From: Planctomycetota bacterium
GTDB lineage: Bacteria > Planctomycetota > GCA-002687715 > DRQF01
NCBI GenBank assembly: GCA_015485455.1
Contig: WFTN01000215.1
Location: forward strand, 1-12,836
Length of the DNA stretch: 12,836 nt
Direction: 5' to 3'
This document shows positions 1-6,469 of this stretch, piece after piece (positions within the stretch are counted from its first letter, which is position 1; each line of letters opens with the position of its first letter). The notes beneath the pieces were generated by a model, which did no database searches, had not been told where the DNA came from, and saw only the letters and a list, made by a program, of their open reading frames with translations. Both the position numbers and the translations under genes were made by a program.

Positions 1-23
1 GTAATCGCTATTCGCACCGGCAT
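1..23 (-). CDS. Possible start of a further minus-strand gene, cut by the left edge
   Basis: An ATG on the minus strand at position 23 opens a frame reading MPVRIAI to the window edge. It lies 18 bases downstream of the stop of the S46-family gene, which fits a following gene in the same direction. An in-frame GTG directly precedes the ATG. No convincing Shine-Dalgarno sequence is visible, only a purine-rich stretch (GTAAGAAAG). Seven codons are too few to name a product or to prove that the frame is real. Confidence 0.25.
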
Positions 24-41
24 CACTTTCTTACGTCCAAG

Positions 42-2123
42 TCACTTGGCGTTTCTTATCTCCATGAGCAGACCACTGGCATTGTAAACTTTCGACAAAG
101 CCTCCAGGACCACGAGACTTGACAATACCAAAGCGCGACCCCCTTTGGGGCGAGAAACATAGGTATTGGCCAAACCCACAAAGTTCGTGTCAAAGACAAT
201 TCCTAAGAGTGCCCCGTTTCGGTCTACAACAGGGCTTCCTTCACTGTTATCAACGGCATCTATGGTCGAAGAAAGGACCATGGGAGTGTCCAAATCCAAT
301 TTGTCCTTCGCCAAAGACCATCGGGGTGGGAGTTTGAATGGGGAAACCCCTCCCATGGCTCTTTGCCTTGCCCACAATCCCCACAAGGAGGTCATGACCG
401 GAACAAGACTGACCCCATTCGCCACGCCCCTCAAGGTGCCAAAGGTAATTCTCGGTCCACCATCAGGTTCAACCATGGGCGCTCCCGAACCATCGGAGTT
501 CCCTGAGCGCGGTTGAGACAAATCGAGAATTCGATGATATTCGCGTTCTAACTCTCTGAGACGGTGGCGCTCGACATCCGAGTTCTTGCCCCAAAGGACA
601 TCCCATATCTCGTCTAATTCTCGCACCAATACAATGAGAGGATCATCGGATTCATCGATACTCTGGGGAGCGCCACCCATGAGTCTCACGCAGAAGGCCT
701 GATCGAAAAGCTGTGTCTGGGCGATCGCTTCTGCCGCCCCTTTGCCATGGGCACCCTGCGCGCAGGCAGCAACAAAAGGATCATTTTCTCCCAATTGTTC
801 CTTTGCCAAAGCGACCCGAGCCTGGGCCACAGCCACCTCAAGATTTCGATCCACCTCGCTCGGTTTTCCCAGGTACGTCCGTAGGTCCTTCAAGTGTCCA
901 CGTTGATGTGAATCGCCATCCTTTTTGCTCTTGGCATGTTCCAGGCGTGCAAGAGCCAGAAAACTGCGGGCTTTGGCTGCCATACTGCTTTCGAGACGAG
1001 AATACATTCGTCGCCTAAAGTTCTCTTTTCTTTCCTCTAACTCACTGCGGAGAGCCTTCACTGTCTCTTCTAAAGATTTCGCATGCTCATCACCCTTCCC
1101 AAGAGCCAATCGTTCTCGCCGTCTAAGACGTTCTAAGATCGAAGGCGTAGCCAATGCATGTCGATAACCCTGAACCGCCTTGAGCGTGTTTTTTAATTCT
1201 GCCAAACGAGACCTCGACTCACCGTGATCCGGATGGGAATTGCTGAAGGTAGATAAGCAAGAAATCAACCTGCTGACGACGTTCTCAACCATGGGAAGAT
1301 ATTGATTTTTTTCATTCTCCAAGACAGGCCACGCCTTGCCACGCCTGGTCCGCCCAGGAAAACCAGCCACCACATGGACGCTTTGGGCTTTGGGCTCTTG
1401 AGTCGAAATGTTGAAGAAATCAGGAGAACTCGCCGGTTTCTCGTCCTTGTAGATCCGAAGAAAAGCGACATCGAAAGACCAACGAGGGAAATTGAAATTA
1501 TCGTAGTCACCACCGAAATAAGCGATGGCGGTTTCAGGTGCGAACACCAGGCGAAGATCGTGAAACTCTCGAAACCGAAACAGAACAAAACGTTTGCCAT
1601 TGTCGCGTTTCTCAACTCGGCAAAGCAATCCCGTCCTTGTGCTTTCTGATTCAACGAGAGCACGAATCGCCATGGCGATTGCCCGAGAAGAGCTCTCTGC
1701 CCCATCACTCTGAGCGGCCTCCTGGATTTCGCTTGTCACATCGGAAAACGAGTCGAACTGCTCAGCCGTGAGCCCCTTTATCCGCAATTCACGGCTCCTG
1801 CGTGAGGCCAGAAATCCATCCCGCAGGATCGATGGGCCGACGAATCCGATCTCGCGTATCCAGGGCTCGATTTGATGCCGAGACAACATGACTAAGCCAT
1901 CAGCAGAAACAAGCACTCCAGCCCCGCCGCGGTGAGCGATACGAATCGTAGACCGTTCCATGCGATTAAACCAAGATTCATCCACCCTAAATCCGTGTTG
2001 TGACAAGAGCTGGGCAATAGGTGGTTCATCAAACCGCCAAAACCCGACTTCTTTCTCGGGTTCTGATGTCTTCGCGGTCAAAATGAGTGCTATCAAGATG
2101 GTAGAAATCAGTTTCACGGTCAT
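42..2123 (-). CDS. Exported S46-family (DPP7/DPP11-like) peptidase homologue with altered nucleophile site
   Basis: S46 enzymes are exported serine dipeptidyl-peptidases that remove dipeptides from the N-termini of oligopeptides. The 693-residue length is usual for the family. A short hydrophobic N-terminus (about 4-17) looks like a signal peptide. Residues 66-83 (GGAGVLVSADGLVMLSRH) match the catalytic-His region, with His83. Residues 203-222 hold the family signature FGGDYDNFNFPRWSFD, with Asp218 as the triad acid and Asn209/Phe210 where Asn/Trp normally bind the substrate amino terminus. Residues about 290-560 are a charged helical insert like the S46 cap domain. The second half of the protease fold returns at 560-693, with FDTN at 644-647. 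The expected GGNSGSP is here VDNSEGSP (624-631), placing Glu628 at the nucleophile position. It is the third of three consecutive minus-strand genes for exported proteins. Family membership is secure; catalytic activity is doubtful. Confidence 0.87.
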   Translation of the reverse strand: MTVKLISTILIALILTAKTSEPEKEVGFWRFDEPPIAQLLSQHGFRVDESWFNRMERSTIRIAHRGGAGVLVSADGLVMLSRHQIEPWIREIGFVGPSILRDGFLASRRSRELRIKGLTAEQFDSFSDVTSEIQEAAQSDGAESSSRAIAMAIRALVESESTRTGLLCRVEKRDNGKRFVLFRFREFHDLRLVFAPETAIAYFGGDYDNFNFPRWSFDVAFLRIYKDEKPASSPDFFNISTQEPKAQSVHVVAGFPGRTRRGKAWPVLENEKNQYLPMVENVVSRLISCLSTFSNSHPDHGESRSRLAELKNTLKAVQGYRHALATPSILERLRRRERLALGKGDEHAKSLEETVKALRSELEERKENFRRRMYSRLESSMAAKARSFLALARLEHAKSKKDGDSHQRGHLKDLRTYLGKPSEVDRNLEVAVAQARVALAKEQLGENDPFVAACAQGAHGKGAAEAIAQTQLFDQAFCVRLMGGAPQSIDESDDPLIVLVRELDEIWDVLWGKNSDVERHRLRELEREYHRILDLSQPRSGNSDGSGAPMVEPDGGPRITFGTLRGVANGVSLVPVMTSLWGLWARQRAMGGVSPFKLPPRWSLAKDKLDLDTPMVLSSTIDAVDNSEGSPVVDRNGALLGIVFDTNFVGLANTYVSRPKGGRALVLSSLVVLEALSKVYNASGLLMEIRNAK

Positions 2124-2180
2124 ATCCAGGTCAGAGAACTTCCTTATCTCTTACGCTTCAGCCAGAAAGATCATTCAACA

Positions 2181-2202
2181 GTTCCCCCATGCGCGGGGGA
2201 AC
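2181..2202. terminator. Perfect 8-bp hairpin between the nuclease and S46 genes
   Basis: GTTCCCCC at 2181-2188 pairs perfectly with GGGGGAAC at 2195-2202 around the loop ATGCGC. It lies 27 bases past the stop of the minus-strand nuclease gene and could attenuate or terminate its transcript, or protect an mRNA end. In that direction no T-run follows the stem. A run of seven T (2220-2226) exists on the plus strand, but 17 bases from the stem. This is therefore a structured element rather than a clear intrinsic terminator. Confidence 0.4.
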
Positions 2203-2241
2203 CGAAGAATCACATTGTCTTTTTTTGTTCACCGAAGAATC
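2201..2241. repeat. 11-bp direct repeat, ACCGAAGAATC, two copies 30 bases apart
   Basis: ACCGAAGAATC occurs at 2201-2211 and again at 2231-2241. The right copy encodes the last codons of the nuclease (ending ILR) plus part of its stop; the left copy lies downstream of the stop and overlaps the hairpin stem. This looks like a small local duplication or slippage event at the gene end. No function is evident. Confidence 0.5.
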
Positions 2242-3443
2242 TGCTCAACCCGATTCACGACAATCTGAAAGACGCGTTTATGCTTGGAAATGGGGCCGCG
2301 AATACGGATCTTCTTGCCAACCAGATCGTCCAAGTTTGGAAACTTAGAAATGGCATTCTTGGGAATGAATGCCGCAAGAGCGCGTTTGTAGTCTTGATGA
2401 AAGTTAATGATGGCCGTGCGCCCACCCTTGGGTCGAAATATCTTGGCAACGGTGCCAACAACCTCAACTTCCTTCAACAGATTGATCTTCAGAGTCTTCA
2501 GGTCTGTGGCTTCAATGACCGGCCTCTTGGGGTTCGCGAAAACACGACCCTGGGGCACCTCCGGCCTCAAGACTTTCGAAGGAACCTGGAACTCAACAAT
2601 CACAGGAAAATGATCGGACACGAAGTCTGTATCACGGATGATCTGAGCGCTCAGTGATTTCATTCCCGGTGTGCTGAGGATGAAATCAATTTGCTCCCCC
2701 TTGCCACGGTAGATGAACGTGAAACGCTCCTTCTCTGGAATTGACAAAGTGTGATCGATCATCCCCGCCATGAGGTTAGCCAAGGGAGCTGATTTCTTGT
2801 AGTCATTGAAGTCTCCCACCACGACAAGACCAAGATTGCCCACGTCTTTGCTTCGATTCTTGGCGATCCTCGCGATCTCGTCGGCTTCTGCCTTGCGCCA
2901 TCCATCACTGCGAGCCTTTTTCCCCCGTTTCGACTTCAAATGTACGACCCCCAAATCAAACGTCTCCGTTTTCGACAGCCGAATACGAAACACAGGAAAG
3001 TCTCGGGAAAAACGATGCTCTTGCGCAAGAGGTCGTAGGCGATGACTCATGGAACGGACAATGGGCAAACGCGACATGACGCCCACGTCGATCCCACGAA
3101 AGTCATTGCCTTCCATCAACTCGATATGAAGAAAGGGCCGTTTCAAATGACGGTTCAACCTTTCCAAAACGGACCGATTCTCTACTTCTTCGACACCCAA
3201 GACATCGACGTTCATACGGTCAATGACTTGAGCCATGGCCCGAAGATCCGCCACACTCTTCGGTGCTGTCCTTTCGTCTGGTTTCAGGGGATTGTCGTAA
3301 TTGTCGAATAGGTTGAGTAAATTCCATGTGCCGACCCGCAGTCGTCCCTGACTGCTTGGTTTGCTCTCAGCTTGAGCCGAAGCGATGAAGCCAGTGAGAG
3401 CAATCGCGAGAAATACGGTGCACAAGAATTGACAGATCTTCAT
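2229..3443 (-). CDS. Exported endonuclease/exonuclease/phosphatase-family enzyme with C-terminal OB-like domain
   Basis: This is a metal-dependent phosphodiesterase fold shared by extracellular nucleases and phosphatases. The N-terminus (1-25, ending ASAQA) is a good signal peptide with an AXA cleavage site, so the protein acts outside the cytoplasm. The catalytic motifs appear in order: GTWNLLN (Asn41), GVEEVEN (Glu86 as metal ligand), RGIDVGV (116-122), VVHLKSK (His168), GDFND (Asp211, Asn213), QIDFIL (Asp253) and SDHFP (Asp277, His278). All key residues are present, so it should be active. Residues about 318-404 form a separate beta-rich module (EVEVVGTVAKI, then KKIRIRGPI) like the OB-type domains attached to bacterial exported nucleases. 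The ATG at 3443 has an AGAGGA ribosome site just upstream. DNA or RNA as substrate is the likeliest choice; a phosphoester of another kind is not excluded. Confidence 0.9.
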   Translation of the reverse strand: MKICQFLCTVFLAIALTGFIASAQAESKPSSQGRLRVGTWNLLNLFDNYDNPLKPDERTAPKSVADLRAMAQVIDRMNVDVLGVEEVENRSVLERLNRHLKRPFLHIELMEGNDFRGIDVGVMSRLPIVRSMSHRLRPLAQEHRFSRDFPVFRIRLSKTETFDLGVVHLKSKRGKKARSDGWRKAEADEIARIAKNRSKDVGNLGLVVVGDFNDYKKSAPLANLMAGMIDHTLSIPEKERFTFIYRGKGEQIDFILSTPGMKSLSAQIIRDTDFVSDHFPVIVEFQVPSKVLRPEVPQGRVFANPKRPVIEATDLKTLKINLLKEVEVVGTVAKIFRPKGGRTAIINFHQDYKRALAAFIPKNAISKFPNLDDLVGKKIRIRGPISKHKRVFQIVVNRVEQILR

Positions 3444-3497
3444 GAGAATCCTCTGATAAAACGGGAATGTCGGGGAGATTCTAACGGTATCAGGGTC

Positions 3498-4823
3498 CTA
3501 ACGCACGAATCGAATCGCTTCGATGTAGAGATCGCCCCCGGAAATCCGGGTGAAAATCAATTCATTGCGCCCTGGTTTGAGAGTAAGCCCCCGGGGAAAA
3601 CACTTTGCAGCCCGGGGCAAACGCTGGCTAATAAGGCGAACGAGAGGTTTGCCGTTCAAAGCGACATCCCAAACAGCGGGTTTCTGGCCCCGAGCCCAAT
3701 GATCCAGGTCTACTCGGTGAGCTTGGCGGTCGAATTCCGGCATTTGCACCACTAAGTGCCCAGATTTCCCCTTGAGGACCACCCCCCCTGTGGGAGCCTC
3801 CGCTTTCTCAACATGAAAAGAAAGCGAAACATGGCTTGCCCCAAGTACCTGCTCCGAAATCACAGGATTTCCCAAGGACACATTCTGCTCCACTGCTACC
3901 AAAGCTCGAAATGAGATCTCGTTGACCAAACGAGGTGCCAAGTCCATACGTAATTCCTGTCCAATCAAGGAAATCGCTTGGGGAAGCCTCAGAGCAATCA
4001 CTTGGTCCAAGGAAGCGCCGGTGCCAATAGCGAACTTCCCAATCTCCTTCGATTTCAGAAAAACAGTGAGGAGCCCTCGCACATTCTTGGACTTGCGTCG
4101 AATTCCCAAGAGCATGCACGCCGTGTTCCGGGCCACGGGGCATGGCAGCAAAATCTGCGGTTTGGTTAGACGGCGAAATGGAGCGTCACTGGGGTTCGCA
4201 GAAAATCCCCGATGAATCCAATCTTGCGCCCCCGGCCAAGCCTGGACTCTCTGAGTTCCTGGGGCCCGTGCCAAACCCAAGCGAAAAACAGCCTCCAAAT
4301 TATCCCTCTCTGCACCGACTTTTGACAGGACGGCAGTGATTTCTTCCGCTTTGAGGTTGCCGCGAATCTGCTGCAAGTGCGCTTTGACAACGTCCGGATC
4401 TCCTTCTGCCTCAAATGCCCGAAGGCGTCTCCTCAGCAACCACGGCCAAGTAGAATTCTGGGACCAAGCAATGGCAGACAACCTCTGGGATTTGTTTGGG
4501 TGAGAAAAAAGAGCTCCCAAGAAACGGATGAATTCGGGACAAGAACAAAGATCGAACTCGACTCGGTTTGAGTCCCCAACTTGGGAAGGACTCAAGAACG
4601 AACTCAGAACACCTGGCCGCCAGAACTCTCTCATGAGAGCTTCCATTTCTTTTGGACTCGCCTTCTTGAGGCAAGACCTGAGAGCGCCACGACGAGAAGA
4701 GATTGGAGCCGTTCTATCAGCGACAACTTTGACATCATCGAGGGTACCCTGGGCCCAACAAGGTAGGCACAGCGCTGCCGTCATAAGAACAGACTGCAAA
4801 TGTTGGCGAGAAAGTAAGTTCAT
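3498..4823 (-). CDS. Exported protein of unknown family, helical N-terminal and beta-rich C-terminal halves
   Basis: I do not recognise this 441-residue protein. Residues 1-25 (ending PCWAQG) are a plausible signal peptide, with cysteines at 19 and 22. Residues about 30-190 look helical and HEAT-like, with short amphipathic segments such as KEMEALMREF and PDVVKAHLQQIRGNLKAEEI. From about 220 the sequence turns beta-rich. The last 60 residues (VWDVALNGKPLV, then LKPGRNELIFTRISGGDLYIEAIRFVR read in part) resemble the end of a jelly-roll or carbohydrate-binding-type domain, where 'gain-of-order' phrases such as KPGRNEL are common. No catalytic motif is visible. It is first of three leftward genes for exported proteins, 54 bp before the nuclease, and its start faces the permease promoter region. 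A role on the cell surface or in periplasmic binding is only a guess. Confidence 0.8.
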   Translation of the reverse strand: MNLLSRQHLQSVLMTAALCLPCWAQGTLDDVKVVADRTAPISSRRGALRSCLKKASPKEMEALMREFWRPGVLSSFLSPSQVGDSNRVEFDLCSCPEFIRFLGALFSHPNKSQRLSAIAWSQNSTWPWLLRRRLRAFEAEGDPDVVKAHLQQIRGNLKAEEITAVLSKVGAERDNLEAVFRLGLARAPGTQRVQAWPGAQDWIHRGFSANPSDAPFRRLTKPQILLPCPVARNTACMLLGIRRKSKNVRGLLTVFLKSKEIGKFAIGTGASLDQVIALRLPQAISLIGQELRMDLAPRLVNEISFRALVAVEQNVSLGNPVISEQVLGASHVSLSFHVEKAEAPTGGVVLKGKSGHLVVQMPEFDRQAHRVDLDHWARGQKPAVWDVALNGKPLVRLISQRLPRAAKCFPRGLTLKPGRNELIFTRISGGDLYIEAIRFVR

Positions 4824-4916
4824 AGAGAGATTCTACTCCAAACAGCTTTGGAGGTGGGGTCAATTCTCACGGGGAGGAAAAACACAAGACGGATTTTGTT
4901 CGGGAATTCTCCTTCG

Positions 4917-4945
4917 TTTCCAGGTCCCCGGAACTCTGATACGAT
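4917..4945 (+). promoter_or_regulatory. Candidate promoter for the permease-usp-rsmG operon
   Basis: In the 175-base spacer between divergent genes, TTTCCA (4917-4922) and TACGAT (4940-4945) are 17 bases apart. TG two bases before the -10 box gives an extended -10. The position, about 54 bases before the permease ATG, is reasonable. The match to the sigma-70 consensus is partial (4 of 6 bases in each box), and promoter preferences in this lineage are unknown. Confidence 0.35.
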
Positions 4946-4984
4946 GGAAACTGACCGCAAGACCTAAGAATTTGATCGATCAGT

Positions 4985-4988
4985 GGAG
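4985..4988 (+). promoter_or_regulatory. Ribosome binding site GGAG that supports the permease start at 4999
   Basis: GGAG lies 10 bases before the ATG at 4999. This helps to reject the much longer open frame that begins at 4528 and would overlap the divergent exported-protein gene. The site overlaps the end of no other gene, and a 10-bp palindrome TGATCGATCA (4973-4982) lies directly before it. Confidence 0.5.
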
Positions 4989-4998
4989 TTTTTGGCTT

Positions 4999-6468
4999 AT
5001 GCAAGCATTTCTTGGCCCCAATCGGAGAAATCGCTGGCTATCTGTGATTGTGGCATTGGTGTGGATCGGTTTCTGTTGGTCCATCTTGTCGCCAATTGGG
5101 CACGGCGAAAGTGGAACACATTCCCCAGACTCGGACCAGGGACCTTGGCCGATGGCGGTCTTGGGGCTCATCATGGTGGGGACATACATAGCTATCGCCT
5201 TTGAACTCTTGCACAAGAGTTTGGCTGCCATGGCGGGAGCCTGTTTGGCGGTAATCGCAGCGGTGATTTTTGGCCTCTATGGCGAAGAAGGCTACGAACA
5301 AGTTCATACCACAATTGGCCACGACTTAGGGGTTCTGGGTGTGCTCTTAGGCACTTCCATCTTGGTTGAAATCGCTGGGCACAGCGGCCTGTTTCACTTC
5401 ATCTCGGTCAAGATCGTCAAGAAAACGGAAGGAGAATCTAAGCGGCTCTTTGCTTGGATGGCCATTCTCACCGTGGTTTTCTGCACCTTTCTCACCATTG
5501 CCCCCGGCACCCTCATTATGGTCACTTTGGCCTTGGCGGTAACACGTGAGCTCAAACTTGATCCCAAGCCCTACATCATCATGATTGCTTTGGTGGCAAA
5601 CTCCGGCGCTCTCATGACTTTTGCTTCTGGCATCTGCACCATGATGATCGGCAGCAAAGCTAACTTGGCCTACCTTGACTTCTTTCGCGTGACCACACCC
5701 ATCGCTATCATCACGGCCTTTGTAGCTTTTCTTGTGGTCCGAACCGTTTACAAAAGCAGTCTCATTGATACGAGTGCCCCCAAGGAACGCCGGGAGAAGG
5801 TGGACGCCTTCGACGAATGGGCCTTGGTTCATGACCGTCGTATCTTCTGGCGTAGCGCCGTGATTTTGCTGCTGACAACGATCGGTTTTGCCACCGCCCA
5901 AACCATGCACATCGGGCTCGATTTGGTGGCCATGACGGGAGGAGTTGCTGCTCTCCTCTTCTCTGGCTTCGACACCGAGAAAGCCATCAAGAAAGTGAAG
6001 TGGCCTCTGGTAGTCTTCTTCATCGGCCTGTTTGTCATTATTGGCGCGGTTCAAGAAAGTGGTCTCTTGGTGAAGCTTGCTGGAGGCATTGAAGCTTTGT
6101 CCGGGGGCAGCGGGACGGCGATGATGCTAATCATGGCGGTCTTTGTCTTGGTGCTATCAGGCATCGTTGACAATATTCCAGTGGCAGCAACGCTCATCCC
6201 CATCACCATAGCCATGGGGCAAAATGGAGCAGATGTAACCCCTCTGTGGTGGACCTTGGTCATCTGTTCTAACTTAGGCGGCAATTCCACACCTGTAGGC
6301 AGCGTATCCAGCGTAATTGCCCTTCACGCCTTAGAACAGGACCGAAGCATCAAGATCGGCTGGGGTGAATTCCTCAAGATAGGCGGACTCACACTATTCT
6401 GCCAAGGGGTCGTCGCATTGACCTACCTCTTTACCTTCCTTAAGTTGGATTTATTCCCTCGAGGTTAA
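4999..6468 (+). CDS. Ion-transporter-superfamily permease (ArsB/NhaD/SLC13-like)
   Basis: This inner-membrane permease of about 489 residues has a dozen or so hydrophobic segments, consistent with the citrate-transporter/ArsB/NhaD fold built from two inverted repeats. Repeat one includes LLGTSILVEIAGHSGLF (116-132) and VTRELKLDPKPY (181-192). Repeat two carries the classic signature DNIPVAATLIPI (391-402) and SNLGGNSTPVGS (424-435). The matching places of repeat one read TIAPGTLI (166-173) and NSGALMTFASGICTMMIGS (201-219), so the usual DN and GG-GD-PN motifs are missing there. A cytosolic linker with charged residues lies near 252-280. I start it at 4999 because it gives a normal-length protein beginning just before the first membrane segment and has GGAG upstream. 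The next gene begins one base after its stop. The substrate cannot be told from sequence; Na+/H+ exchange, an oxyanion or a dicarboxylate are all possible. Confidence 0.85.
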   Translation: MQAFLGPNRRNRWLSVIVALVWIGFCWSILSPIGHGESGTHSPDSDQGPWPMAVLGLIMVGTYIAIAFELLHKSLAAMAGACLAVIAAVIFGLYGEEGYEQVHTTIGHDLGVLGVLLGTSILVEIAGHSGLFHFISVKIVKKTEGESKRLFAWMAILTVVFCTFLTIAPGTLIMVTLALAVTRELKLDPKPYIIMIALVANSGALMTFASGICTMMIGSKANLAYLDFFRVTTPIAIITAFVAFLVVRTVYKSSLIDTSAPKERREKVDAFDEWALVHDRRIFWRSAVILLLTTIGFATAQTMHIGLDLVAMTGGVAALLFSGFDTEKAIKKVKWPLVVFFIGLFVIIGAVQESGLLVKLAGGIEALSGGSGTAMMLIMAVFVLVLSGIVDNIPVAATLIPITIAMGQNGADVTPLWWTLVICSNLGGNSTPVGSVSSVIALHALEQDRSIKIGWGEFLKIGGLTLFCQGVVALTYLFTFLKLDLFPRG

Positions 6469-6469
6469 T

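Noticed and set aside
1265..1708. 147-codon minus-strand frame inside the S46 gene
   Set aside because: It is a shifted-frame shadow. The S46 frame is intact throughout, with family motifs on both sides and inside the region, so no frameshift is needed.
2178..2241. CRISPR array
   Set aside because: There is one palindromic element only, with no second repeat, no spacer periodicity and no cas gene in the window.
3444..3497. Short inverted words (AGAATC/GATTCT and CTGATA/TATCAG) between the nuclease and unknown-protein genes
   Set aside because: The six-base arms cross rather than nest, so they do not form one hairpin, and words of this length arise by chance.
4973..4982. Palindrome TGATCGATCA as an operator before the permease
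   Set aside because: A 10-bp palindrome next to the ribosome site is suggestive, but it is a simple GATC repeat likely by chance and there is no second copy in the spacer.
4528..4998. Upstream extension of the permease reading frame by 157 codons
   Set aside because: It would overlap the divergent exported-protein gene by about 300 bases, has no membrane or domain pattern, and lies before a good start with GGAG at 4999. It is an open frame by chance.
5347..6054. 235-codon open frame antisense to the permease
   Set aside because: Its composition (many His, Asp, Gly and Gln) is what the reverse strand of a membrane-protein gene gives; the plus-strand frame has clear family motifs.
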